DNA from: Archaeoglobi archaeon
Lineage (GTDB): Archaea > Halobacteriota > Archaeoglobi > Archaeoglobales > Archaeoglobaceae
Direction: 5' to 3'
Length of the DNA: 55,165 nt
Assembly: GCA_029259335.1 (NCBI GenBank)
Contig: JAPDIY010000090.1
Span: 1-55,165 of the forward strand
The translations under genes were made by a program, and so were the position numbers. A model generated the notes under the pieces. That model made no database searches and was not told where the DNA came from. It worked only from the letters and a program-made list of their open reading frames with translations. Within the stretch, counting starts at the first letter, position 1. Each line of letters opens with the position of its first letter. Shown one piece after another: positions 42,930 to 51,439 of this stretch.

Positions 42930-44300
42930 ATGATTCGCGGAAAGCTGTGCATATTGGTAGCCGTGTTGACACTAATGTCGGCCACAGCTCTCGTCTCCGC
43001 AGAGGAGATAAAGATAGGTGTGCTGGTGGATCTTTCTGGTCCACTGACAACGTACGGAACCGACATCAAAAACACCCTTGAGATAGCGAAGGAAGACATC
43101 AATGCTTACTTTGAGTCAAACAACCTACCCTACACGGTCGAGTTCTATGTTGAGGACACAAAGGTGGATCCAAACATAGCACTTCAGAAAATCCAGGACC
43201 TCTACGCAAAGGGCATAAACTTGGTTATAGGTCCGATGGGCAGTGGAGAAGTGTCCAACATCAAGAGCTTTGTAACATCGAACAAGATAATCATAGTATC
43301 GCCTTCGTCAACGGCTCTGCCAAGCCTGATTGGTGTGACGAAGCCGGAGGAGAAGAAGTACATCTTCAGGTTTGTGGGTACTGACGATTTGCAGACAGAT
43401 GCAATAACAGCTGAGCTCAAAGATGCTGGCATCAAAGCAGTGGTAATAACCTACATCGGAAATGCGTGGGGTAAGGGTCTTTACGAAACCATCAAGCCCA
43501 AACTTGAGGCGGCAGGAATTGAAATTAAGAGCTATGTTGAGTATCCCGATCCACCACCAGCGGACTTCTCGCCCTACATAGCGGAAATGGAGAACACGGT
43601 GTCTGAACTCCTGAAGTCCTATAAGCCATCCGAGATAGCTGTTGTGGCCTTCAGCTACGAAGAAGCTGCCACAATTCTCGCTCAGACAAAAAGCGACAGC
43701 CCACTCCTTAGCGTTGTCTGGCTTGGATGCGATGGTACAGCTTTGAGCGGCAAAGCACTTGACGTCTGTGACAAGACTTCTACAGTCGGTCTCTACTCGA
43801 CGCTTTTCGAGTCTAAAGGCAAGAGCTTTGATGAGCTGAAGGCAAAGTACAAGGAGAAGGGATTCGGTGAGGAGCCCTATCAGTACGCAATGAACGCCTA
43901 TGATGCGGCATGGGTACTTGCTTTGAGCTATGTCGAAGTTGTTAAAGAGAAGGGTAGCTACGATGCCGACACAATGGCTGAAACAATTCCAAAAGTTACA
44001 ATTGATTACAGCGAGGGCAAGTATGGGGTCTATCCTGTCACCGGGACGATAAAACTCGATGAGTGGAATGATAGAGCAAGCGGTGATTATGCAATCTACT
44101 ATGTTACCAAAGATTGTAAGTGGGACAAAGCTGGACTGTGGGTTTTCGATGAGAACAAGATAGAGTGGACGCACAAGCCTGAAGCTCCAGCTCCACCGGC
44201 AACAACGCCAGCAGAACAAAAGAAGACTCCGGGATTTGAGCTTGCACTTGCAGTTGCAGGTGTGCTGGCAGGTGCATATTTGGTAAGAAGAAGGCAGTGA
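42930..44300 (+). CDS. livK: Branched-chain amino-acid ABC transporter binding protein with PGF-CTERM anchor
   Basis: Extracytoplasmic solute-binding protein of the periplasmic-binding-protein type I family, 456 residues. It has an N-terminal signal peptide (MIRGKLCILVAVLTLMSA and on to an Ala-Glu cleavage zone near residue 25), the LivK core (EIKIGVLVDLSGPLTTYG, IVSPSSTALPSL), a Pro/Ala-rich linker (PEAPAPPATTPAEQ) and the C-terminal TPGFELALAVAG followed by a hydrophobic stretch and RRR. The last part is a PGF-CTERM archaeosortase signal, so the protein should be processed and lipid-anchored to the outer face of the membrane. Confidence 0.93.
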   Translation: MIRGKLCILVAVLTLMSATALVSAEEIKIGVLVDLSGPLTTYGTDIKNTLEIAKEDINAYFESNNLPYTVEFYVEDTKVDPNIALQKIQDLYAKGINLVIGPMGSGEVSNIKSFVTSNKIIIVSPSSTALPSLIGVTKPEEKKYIFRFVGTDDLQTDAITAELKDAGIKAVVITYIGNAWGKGLYETIKPKLEAAGIEIKSYVEYPDPPPADFSPYIAEMENTVSELLKSYKPSEIAVVAFSYEEAATILAQTKSDSPLLSVVWLGCDGTALSGKALDVCDKTSTVGLYSTLFESKGKSFDELKAKYKEKGFGEEPYQYAMNAYDAAWVLALSYVEVVKEKGSYDADTMAETIPKVTIDYSEGKYGVYPVTGTIKLDEWNDRASGDYAIYYVTKDCKWDKAGLWVFDENKIEWTHKPEAPAPPATTPAEQKKTPGFELALAVAGVLAGAYLVRRRQ

Positions 44301-44306
44301 CGTACC

Positions 44307-45086
44307 ATGAAGAACAGCATTCTTGAAACTCAAAATCTTTCCAAATTTTTTGATGGTCTTAAAGCTTTAAATAGGGTGAATATCAGCGTTGAAAAAGGCA
44401 GCATAACACTTGTTATCGGTCCCAATGGAAGCGGAAAGACGACCTTCATAAACACCGTCTCAGGTTTTTACAGGGCTGATGAAGGAAAGGTCTTCTTTGA
44501 GGGTGTAGATATAACGAACAAGCCGCCCCATGAAATAAGCAGGCTCGGAATAGCAAGAACCTTTCAAATCCCGCAACCGTTAAAGAAGATGACGGTGCTT
44601 GAGAACTTGCTGATAGCTCCGGATGGATACGGTGAGAGCGTAATGAGTTCAGTAACCGGGAGCTGGATGAAGAAAGAAGAGGAAATAGTAGAAAAAGCCT
44701 TCAAGATTCTTGAATTCCTCAAGATAGACCATCTATGGGACTCGGAAGCTCAAAATCTCAGTGGAGGACAACTAAAACTCCTCGAAGTCGGAAGGGCGTT
44801 GATGAAAAACGCCAAACTCATTATTATGGACGAGCCGATTGCAGGGGTGAACCCTGTATTGTCGCATGACATGCTTGAGAGATTTGTTGAACTCAAAAAG
44901 ATGGAGATGAGCTTCCTCATAGTGGAGCACCGACTGGACATAGTACTTAAATACACAGACTACGTATATGTAATGGCCAATGGCAGTGTGATTACAGAAG
45001 GCAAGGAGGAGGATATACTTAACAATCCAAGAGTGGTGGAGGTGTATCTCGGTGCTTCGGACAGTGAAATTGAATGCGGGGTATAA
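44307..45086 (+). CDS. livG: Branched-chain amino-acid ABC transporter ATPase LivG
   Basis: ABC ATPase driving the importer. Walker A is GPNGSGKTT, the Q-loop lies in [13 protein letters not shown], the ABC signature is [15 protein letters not shown] and Walker B is [13 protein letters not shown], followed by the switch histidine in VEHRLDIV. The 259-residue length and the insertion before the signature fit LivG. It begins 6 nt after livK and overlaps livF by 35 nt. Confidence 0.95.
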   Translation: MKNSILETQNLSKFFDGLKALNRVNISVEKGSITLVIGPNGSGKTTFINTVSGFYRADEGKVFFEGVDITNKPPHEISRLGIARTFQIPQPLKKMTVLENLLIAPDGYGESVMSSVTGSWMKKEEEIVEKAFKILEFLKIDHLWDSEAQNLSGGQLKLLEVGRALMKNAKLIIMDEPIAGVNPVLSHDMLERFVELKKMEMSFLIVEHRLDIVLKYTDYVYVMANGSVITEGKEEDILNNPRVVEVYLGASDSEIECGV

Positions 45087-45762
45087 GGAGCTCCACATCC
45101 TGTTTGATGTGGATGCGGAGATGGGAAAGAACAAAATTACGGCAGTAGTTGGCCCTAATGGATCTGGAAAATCTACTCTGCTAAAATCAATTTTCGGGTT
45201 GGCAACAATCCACTCAGGTCAGGTGTTCTTCAATGGTGGAGAAATCACTGGATATCCGCCTCACGCGAGAACAAAAATGGGAATAGCTTATCTGCCTCAG
45301 ACGGACAACGTATTTGCCAATCTAACCGTTGAGGAGAATCTCAAGATAGCCGCGTACACCTTAGACAAAGATGAAGTTAAAAGCAGAATAAATACAGCTT
45401 TGGATGTCTTTCCTGAGCTGGAAAGATTCATGAAGAGAAAAGCTGGCACTCTGAGTGGTGGAGAGAGACAGATGCTCGCAATGGCAACAGCTTTGGTGAG
45501 AAAGGCAAACGTTCTGATGCTTGATGAACCTACGGCTCAGCTTGCACCCAAGTTTGCAGAACTCATATTCGACAGAATTCTGAGACTCAGGGATGATCTG
45601 AAGCTGACGATTCTTCTGGTCGAGCAGAATGTGCAGAGGGCTTTGGAGATTAGTGATGATGCTTACCTGCTTGTCAGCGGAAGAGTTGCTTTCAGAGGAA
45701 AAGCTGATGACTTGCTAGAGCACGAGAAGTTTGAGAAGCTCTGCATGGGTATTTTAGATTAG
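45052..45762 (+). CDS. livF: Branched-chain amino-acid ABC transporter ATPase LivF
   Basis: Second ATPase of the importer, 236 residues as usual. Walker A is GPNGSGKST, the Q-loop is [10 protein letters not shown], the signature is [15 protein letters not shown] and Walker B is [13 protein letters not shown]; the switch His of many ABC proteins is replaced by Gln in VEQNVQRAL, as is normal in LivF. The GTG at 45052 is supported by GGAGGTG seven bases upstream, within livG. Its 3' end overlaps the convergent helicase gene by 9 nt. Confidence 0.94.
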   Translation: MLRTVKLNAGYKELHILFDVDAEMGKNKITAVVGPNGSGKSTLLKSIFGLATIHSGQVFFNGGEITGYPPHARTKMGIAYLPQTDNVFANLTVEENLKIAAYTLDKDEVKSRINTALDVFPELERFMKRKAGTLSGGERQMLAMATALVRKANVLMLDEPTAQLAPKFAELIFDRILRLRDDLKLTILLVEQNVQRALEISDDAYLLVSGRVAFRGKADDLLEHEKFEKLCMGILD

Positions 45763-47682
45763 CAGATAATACAATCCTTTCCTCTTAACATGGTCGATTA
45801 GCCTTCTGTAGGTGCTGTTGACACTGAGAGTCTCAGAATCTCCGACCATTATGAGCTTTCTTTTCGCTCTCGTTAGCGAGACGTTTAACCTTCTCAAATC
45901 TTCGAGAAATCCGATTTCTCTTCTCCTGTTGCTCCTGACGAAGGAGATCACTATCACCTCCTTCTCCCTCCCCTGAAATCCGTCAACTGTGCTGACCTCA
46001 ACATCAACTCTATGGCGGAGCATGTCAACCTGATCGTCGTAGGGCGTAATTACGCCGATCCAGCCTTTCTTTACTCCCATTCTCAGAAGTCCAGCCACAA
46101 CCTTCTCGACTATCCTGCACTCAAGCTCGTTGTAGCGGGAAGTGGAATCTGCGAGTCTACCCTCCCACTTGTCAGCACATCGAGAGGTGTCGATGAAGAC
46201 AAGCGGCCTCTCTGGATCGAGAATCTGCTCAAAGCCACCACCTTTCACGCTGCCAACACCAAGATCTTTGAGAGTGGTATTTACAACGCTCTCGTGAGTC
46301 CTAATTCTCCCGCCGTAAAACTCCCTGTTGGGAAAGTCCATAATCGCTGCATTCATTCTGTACTGCACCTCAAGGAGCTGGGATTTGGTCGGGTATTTTT
46401 CAATCAGGATCTCGAAAAGCGTCCTGCTCAAATCCTGAGCCTTGACAACCGTCGGTGGGAGCTGTTTATGGTCTCCAACCAGCACGAACCTCTCTGCTCT
46501 GTTGGTGGGAATCAAAATACTTGGTAGCGTAGCCTGACTCGCTTCATCTATTACCACCACATCGAAGGAATTTTCAAGCAGGAAGGCTGAGGAGTTCGTT
46601 GCCAGCACGACATCGCTTTTTTCAACTATCTCTCTCGCTATCTCATCCTCAATCCGTCTGATCTCGTCGTAGAGTTCATCCAGCTCCCTTCTAAGCTCAA
46701 TCCACATCGCCATCGACCTAATCTTCTCCTTCGAAACACCTCTCGACCCCATGCCAGCTTTTGCAAGTCTGAGGATCTCATCATCGCTGAGACCTCTTCT
46801 GAGGGCTGGGGAGGGCTTGGTGTGGTTCATCATTTCCTCTTCAAGTCTTTCCACCTCTTTTTTGAGACTCTTTACGTCTCTGTAGGATTCATGCTCGATA
46901 AGCTGGGCGGAGAGAGTGAATTTCTTCAGGTCCTCATCCACCCTCGACGGATGGCCGAGCCTGACGAGTTTGAGATCTGATAGGATTTCAACGAGGTTAT
47001 CCACTGCAGTGTTACTTTCAGCAGTCACAAGAACTTTCTCTCCCCGCTTAACAAACTGTCTCACGATTTCAGCGATCGTCCTCGTCTTTCCAGTTCCGAA
47101 GGAACCGTGAATGAGGAAGAAATCCTTCGAGGCGAGGGCAAAAGAGACGGCTTTTCTCTGGCTTGCGTTTAGCACGCTGTCGAAAGGCGTAAAATCAGCC
47201 CCATTGTCATCCGATGGAGTTTCCATGCCAAGAGCGAACTTCAGGGCCTTCAAGCCCCCCTCCTTCAAATTGTTGAGATTCTCTATCCACCTTTTGAATG
47301 TCAAATCGCTGGCGTAGAGGTCAACTCTAACATCTTTCAGAGCCCATTCAGGCACGGATTCGAGTGCAACAATAAGATACCTCGACCCCTTTTCTGCCAC
47401 AACTCCCCTCAAATCGCTCTTTAAAGGATTACCTCTGCTTATCAACACTTCATCTCCGACCGAAATCTCGGTTTCGATCGTCTTTCTCCTGCCAAATTTA
47501 ACGAGTTTGAATCCGAACTCTTCTCCAACGATTTTACCTTTCAGTCCGAGAACCGCTCTTCCCTTTTTCTCCCTCTTTTCTCCGTTAAGTCTTCGCATTT
47601 CTTCAATCATCGCTCTAATCTGGTTTTCTCTCTCGATCTCAGCCAGTTCAATTAACTTCTTACGGAACTTTTCGAGTTTCAC
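45754..47682 (-). CDS. SF1 helicase, IGHMBP2/UPF1-like
   Basis: Superfamily 1B nucleic-acid helicase, 642 residues. Walker A is [15 protein letters not shown], motif II is [13 protein letters not shown] (DEAS), motif III is [12 protein letters not shown], motif V is [15 protein letters not shown] and motif VI is [16 protein letters not shown]. The N-terminal 170 residues contain a beta-barrel (1B-like) region around [14 protein letters not shown], and a coiled helical insert lies near residues 270-350. Archaeal members resemble IGHMBP2 (Smubp-2) and Dna2-type helicases. Substrate (RNA or DNA) cannot be told. It is monocistronic and tail-to-tail with livF. Confidence 0.93.
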   Translation of the reverse strand: MKLEKFRKKLIELAEIERENQIRAMIEEMRRLNGEKREKKGRAVLGLKGKIVGEEFGFKLVKFGRRKTIETEISVGDEVLISRGNPLKSDLRGVVAEKGSRYLIVALESVPEWALKDVRVDLYASDLTFKRWIENLNNLKEGGLKALKFALGMETPSDDNGADFTPFDSVLNASQRKAVSFALASKDFFLIHGSFGTGKTRTIAEIVRQFVKRGEKVLVTAESNTAVDNLVEILSDLKLVRLGHPSRVDEDLKKFTLSAQLIEHESYRDVKSLKKEVERLEEEMMNHTKPSPALRRGLSDDEILRLAKAGMGSRGVSKEKIRSMAMWIELRRELDELYDEIRRIEDEIAREIVEKSDVVLATNSSAFLLENSFDVVVIDEASQATLPSILIPTNRAERFVLVGDHKQLPPTVVKAQDLSRTLFEILIEKYPTKSQLLEVQYRMNAAIMDFPNREFYGGRIRTHESVVNTTLKDLGVGSVKGGGFEQILDPERPLVFIDTSRCADKWEGRLADSTSRYNELECRIVEKVVAGLLRMGVKKGWIGVITPYDDQVDMLRHRVDVEVSTVDGFQGREKEVIVISFVRSNRRREIGFLEDLRRLNVSLTRAKRKLIMVGDSETLSVNSTYRRLIDHVKRKGLYYLLI

Positions 47683-47839
47683 TATCCAGAATAGATAGCG
47701 CAGTTTTATTATCCTTGCTTAATGTCAGATTCAGGGATAAAACACAGGATATCCCATCACAAAACGTGCAGGGAGAAGCTTGATGTAAATTCTCAATCTT
47801 GAGTGAACCCACCAATGTCAAATCTTCAAACCAACAACC

Positions 47840-47848
47840 CTTAAGTAT
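47840..47848 (+). promoter_or_regulatory. Possible TATA box of argB
   Basis: CTTAAGTAT centred about 25 nt before the ATG at 47869, with no ribosome site; a leaderless start is suggested. The rest of the 186-bp gap upstream shows nothing I can identify. Confidence 0.4.
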
Positions 47849-47868
47849 CCAATGCTTTAGAAATCGGC

Positions 47869-48741
47869 ATGGAAAATGTTGAGCTGCTGATTGAAGCTCT
47901 GCCATATATAAAGGATTTCCACGGAACCACGATGGTTATAAAGATTGGCGGTCATGCGATGGTGGATGATAAAGTTCTTGAGGAGACGATAAAGGATATT
48001 GTCCTTCTTTATTTTGTTGGCATCAAACCGGTCGTTGTCCATGGGGGTGGGCCAGAAATTTCAGAAAAAATGGAGAAGCTTGGGTTACAACCAAAGTTTG
48101 TTGAAGGGCTTAGAGTGACGGATAAAGAGACAATGGAAGTTGTTGAGATGGTTCTTGATGGGAAGGTCAACTCCAAAATCGTCACTACCTTCATAAGAAA
48201 TGGTGGGAAGGCTGTGGGACTGAGCGGAAAGGATGGGCTGCTTGTTGTAGCAAAGAAAAAGGAAATGAGAATGAGAAAGGGTGAGGAAGAGATAATAGTC
48301 GATCTCGGTTTTGTTGGGGAAACTGAGTATATAAATCCTGAAATTCTCAGAATTCTGCTTGAAAACGGTTTCATCCCTGTTGTATCGCCTGTTGCGACCG
48401 ACTTGATGGGTAACACTTACAATCTGAATGCAGATATTGTTGCTGGTGAGATTGCCGCCGCTCTAAGGGCTAAAAAGCTGATAATGCTCACAGATGTTCC
48501 GGGCATACTCACAGATCCAGAAGATAAAGGCTCGCTGGTATCACGAATCAGACTTTCTGAGCTTGAGAAGATGCGAGAGAGTGGGGTGCTGAAGGGCGGC
48601 ATGATACCCAAATTCGAGGCAATACTCAGGGCGCTGAAGAATGGAGTGGAAAAAGCTCATATAATTGACGGCTCAAAACCCCATTCGATACTGATCGAGC
48701 TTTTCACGAAAGAAGGCATAGGGACAATGGTGGAACCGTGA
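47869..48741 (+). CDS. argB: Acetylglutamate kinase
   Basis: Phosphorylates N-acetylglutamate in arginine/ornithine synthesis. The amino-acid kinase fold opens with MVIKIGGHAMVDD; the substrate loop is VVVHGGGPEISEKM, with KFVEGLRVTDKETM and the catalytic KGGMIPKFEA near the end. The Asn-rich GNTYNLNADIVAGEIA is the ATP/substrate region typical of ArgB. At 290 residues it is normal. It is first in a run with the TIM-barrel protein (4-nt overlap) and the ornithine-cyclodeaminase-like gene. Confidence 0.95.
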   Translation: MENVELLIEALPYIKDFHGTTMVIKIGGHAMVDDKVLEETIKDIVLLYFVGIKPVVVHGGGPEISEKMEKLGLQPKFVEGLRVTDKETMEVVEMVLDGKVNSKIVTTFIRNGGKAVGLSGKDGLLVVAKKKEMRMRKGEEEIIVDLGFVGETEYINPEILRILLENGFIPVVSPVATDLMGNTYNLNADIVAGEIAAALRAKKLIMLTDVPGILTDPEDKGSLVSRIRLSELEKMRESGVLKGGMIPKFEAILRALKNGVEKAHIIDGSKPHSILIELFTKEGIGTMVEP

Positions 48742-49508
48742 ACTCTGCCAAGCTTGGAATTCAGCCAGATGTAAGACATAAACCAAAGGAAGCCTTCGAA
48801 TTTGCTGCGAACAATGGATTCTCGCACGTTGAGATACTGATGGATCATCCATACTACTCCCTCAAAAACCTGAGTTACGCAGAGGTGATCGAGCTGAAAT
48901 GGAGCTACGATCTCGATTTGCTGATTCACGCCCCCGCAACAAGCACGAACTTCATCTCTCTCAGCGATGACATGCGGAAGGCAAGCTACGAGGAGATGAG
49001 GAAGGTCTGCTATTTTGCGGACAAGTGTGGTGCAGAAGTCATAACCTTCCACATTGGCTGGAATCCAGCATTCATCAACAATGGGGAGTTTTATTTTGAC
49101 AAATCATTGTTCGATAAACACAATGAAAAGGTTTTGTTAAATGAGTTAAAACCGTTTATCAAATCCTGTCCTGTCAAAATGGCTCTTGAGAACACTATCA
49201 TGATTGAAGACGGGCTTGAGAGGGCTTTGAGTGATATTCTCGAGACAACGGATCTTGGATTGACAGTCGATGTAGGGCACTACAACATCAGAGAGAATCC
49301 CTTTTTCATGAAGAACTTTGATAGGGTTGTCAACATGCACCTGCACGACAATGATGGTAAAGCCGACTTACATCTCGCTCTGGGTAGAGGAAATGTTGAT
49401 CTGAAGAAATTTAGGCTGGGTGAATACGCAGGTTTTTTAACAATAGAGACAAGGGAGGAGAATGCCATACTTGAAAGTAAAGAGTATCTCTCAAAGTTTG
49501 TGGGGTGA
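48738..49508 (+). CDS. TIM-barrel sugar phosphate isomerase/epimerase-like protein
   Basis: A 256-residue AP-endonuclease-2-type TIM barrel. Likely metal ligands are seen in order: LIHAPAT (His), ITFHIGWNP (His), MALENTI (Glu), LTVDVGHYNI (Asp, His), MHLHDNDG (His, Asp) and LTIETRE (Glu). Such proteins are xylose-isomerase-like isomerases, epimerases or endonuclease IV relatives; sequence alone does not decide. The GTG start overlaps the argB stop by 4 nt and its stop overlaps the start of the next gene, so it is embedded in an arginine/ornithine operon. A role there is unproven. Confidence 0.85.
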   Translation: MNSAKLGIQPDVRHKPKEAFEFAANNGFSHVEILMDHPYYSLKNLSYAEVIELKWSYDLDLLIHAPATSTNFISLSDDMRKASYEEMRKVCYFADKCGAEVITFHIGWNPAFINNGEFYFDKSLFDKHNEKVLLNELKPFIKSCPVKMALENTIMIEDGLERALSDILETTDLGLTVDVGHYNIRENPFFMKNFDRVVNMHLHDNDGKADLHLALGRGNVDLKKFRLGEYAGFLTIETREENAILESKEYLSKFVG

Positions 49509-50740
49509 TGGTTGTGAAGGCGAAGGAGCTTGAGTTCGAAGGCCATCTGATAGATTCAATGATACTGCCGAAAGCTCTTGACACGATACTCGATCTTGAA
49601 GGAGAATTTGAGATACTGGAGTTCAGAATTGGAAAGAAGAAGCAGGATCACAGTTACGCGAGGATGATAGTTTTCGGAAAAGATGAAAGGCATCTGGACG
49701 AGATACTGAAGGAACTGCACAAAATAGGTGCCAGAATTAGTGAGGTCGAGGAAGTTGAGATTGCAAAAGCTCCCGCTGACAAAGTTCTGCCTGACGGCTT
49801 TTATGTAACTACGAATCATCCGACCTTTGTGAGGTACAGGGGGGAGTGGCTTGAGGTTGAGGACATAGGCATGGATAGGGTTATAGCGATAAGGGACGGA
49901 AAGGCTTACTGCGTAGCCATAGATGAGGTTGTTAAAGGCGATTTGATCGTGGTAGGGGAAAAGGGTGTCAGAGTTGTTCCGCCTGAGAGACCGAGAAAGT
50001 CAACGTACTTCGAGTTCATGGGTGGGAAGGTTTCATCGGAAAGACCGACTGAAAGGATGATTGAGGCAATTGCAAAGGAAATCTACGAGTTGAAGATCAG
50101 CGGAGGTAAGATCGCGGTAGTTGCAGGGCCAGCAGTTGACCATACATCCGCGAGGAACGCACTTGCAGCTCTAATAAGGGATGGATACGTTGATTTGCTG
50201 CTTTCAGGCAACGCCCTTGCAGTCCACGACATAGAGATCTCCATTTTCGGTACTTCTCTCGGTATGGACATAACCAAGGGCAGGCCTGTTCCGGGAGGGA
50301 ACAGACATCATCTTTACACGATAAGCAAGGTCATCGCTGCTGGGGGGATAAAAAAGGCTGTGGAGAAGGGGATAATCAAGGATGGAATAATGTATGAGTG
50401 TATAAAGAGAAATGTGCCTTTCATCCTCGCAGGGTCGATAAGAGATGACGGACCTTTGCCTGAAGTGATAACGGACGTTATGGTTGCAAAGAAAGAGATG
50501 AAGAAAGCTTTGAGGGGGATAAACATGGTTATAATGCTCGCAACGATGCTCCATAGCATTGCGGTTGGAAACTTACTACCCTCAACCGTGAAAACAATCT
50601 GCGTGGACATGAATCCCGCAACCGTAACAAAGCTGATGGATAGGGGAACTCATCAGGCTATTGGGGTTGTCACAGATGTTGGCTTATTCCTCCCTCTGCT
50701 CTACGAGAAAATAAAGGAGATTGAAGTGAAGGAAAGCTAA
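49505..50740 (+). CDS. LOR/SDH-domain (TIGR00300) protein, probable alternative ornithine cyclodeaminase
   Basis: A 411-residue protein of the TIGR00300 family (LOR/SDH bifunctional conserved region). The N-terminal half is the LOR/SDH region (EFEGHLIDSMILPKALD, through KVLPDGFYVTTNHPTFVRY) and the C-terminal half a Rossmann-like domain (KIAVVAGPAVDHTSARNAL, GTSLGMDITKGRPVPGGN). Homologues in methanogens and cyanobacteria (ArgZ/AgrE type) act on ornithine or arginine to give proline. Coupling to argB supports ornithine-to-proline conversion here. The start is GTG 49505 or ATG 49508, right at the preceding TGA. Enzymatic assignment is from family and context. Confidence 0.8.
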   Translation: MMVVKAKELEFEGHLIDSMILPKALDTILDLEGEFEILEFRIGKKKQDHSYARMIVFGKDERHLDEILKELHKIGARISEVEEVEIAKAPADKVLPDGFYVTTNHPTFVRYRGEWLEVEDIGMDRVIAIRDGKAYCVAIDEVVKGDLIVVGEKGVRVVPPERPRKSTYFEFMGGKVSSERPTERMIEAIAKEIYELKISGGKIAVVAGPAVDHTSARNALAALIRDGYVDLLLSGNALAVHDIEISIFGTSLGMDITKGRPVPGGNRHHLYTISKVIAAGGIKKAVEKGIIKDGIMYECIKRNVPFILAGSIRDDGPLPEVITDVMVAKKEMKKALRGINMVIMLATMLHSIAVGNLLPSTVKTICVDMNPATVTKLMDRGTHQAIGVVTDVGLFLPLLYEKIKEIEVKES

Positions 50741-51384
50741 ATTTTCAAAAAGAGATCAACGAATTTCTCGCATAGCCTGTGGTGATCTTCAATTTTTTCT
50801 CTGCTCTCTTCCATAATCTTCCTTCTTTCTTCCTCACTCAATCCTGCCTTTGGATCTGAAATCCACTTCTCGATAAGCTCAAGCGTCATCTCCACGTGGA
50901 ACTGCATAGCAATTGCCTTTCCAGCAACGAAACACTGGTTCTTCACTACCTCACCAGCGTAAATCGGTTCAGCCTCTGCAGGCAGGTCAAACGTATCCCC
51001 ATGCCACTGGAAAACCTCAATCTCATCAGGCAGTGGAAACTTGGTACTCACCTTCCTTACCTTTCTCCACCCGATCTCCTTGATGTAGGGATAAACCTTT
51101 TCACCAAGGGCTGCTGCGATAAGCTGTGCTCCAAGGCATATTCCGAGAACGGGTTTTTGCCTGTAGTTTTCTCTGATCAAGTCCATCTCCCATCTCAGAA
51201 ACGGATACTTCTCTAACTCATACACCCCCATCGGCCCGCCGAGAATTACGAGAGCATCAAACCCATCAATCCGTAAATCTCTGTAAGCCTCGACATAGCA
51301 ATAGTCCACACCCTTGCTCTCGAATACATCTTCGATATAGCCAAGACCCTCAGCCGGATGATTTTTGATGGCCGCAATTTTCAT
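50737..51384 (-). CDS. Class I glutamine amidotransferase (GMP-synthase-like), stand-alone
   Basis: A 215-residue GATase1-domain protein. The nucleophile Cys is in VLGICLGAQLIAAALG, the oxyanion region is LVILGGPMGVYE, and the His/Glu pair is in AMQFHVEMTLE. The length and the C-terminal helices match the group of stand-alone GMP-synthase-like amidotransferases, whose synthetase partner is unknown or absent. The neighbours do not reveal a partner: it is tail-to-tail (4-nt overlap) with the cyclodeaminase-like gene and 55 nt from the end of glmS. Gamma-glutamyl hydrolase or transferase activity is possible. Confidence 0.85.
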   Translation of the reverse strand: MKIAAIKNHPAEGLGYIEDVFESKGVDYCYVEAYRDLRIDGFDALVILGGPMGVYELEKYPFLRWEMDLIRENYRQKPVLGICLGAQLIAAALGEKVYPYIKEIGWRKVRKVSTKFPLPDEIEVFQWHGDTFDLPAEAEPIYAGEVVKNQCFVAGKAIAMQFHVEMTLELIEKWISDPKAGLSEEERRKIMEESREKIEDHHRLCEKFVDLFLKI

Positions 51385-51439
51385 GCTCTGAATTTTTGCA
51401 GAGTAAGGTTAAAAGTTGTTGATATACCGCAGATCTTGG

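Noticed and set aside
43308-44333. A 341-codon open frame on the minus strand opposite livK
   Set aside because: It lies wholly antisense to the clear LivK coding sequence, has a Cys/Leu-rich composition typical of shadow frames, and matches no family.
51385-51439. glmS ribozyme or riboswitch around glmS
   Set aside because: The glmS start abuts the upstream GlmU-like stop, leaving no room for a leader, and the 3' gap is only about 55 bp.
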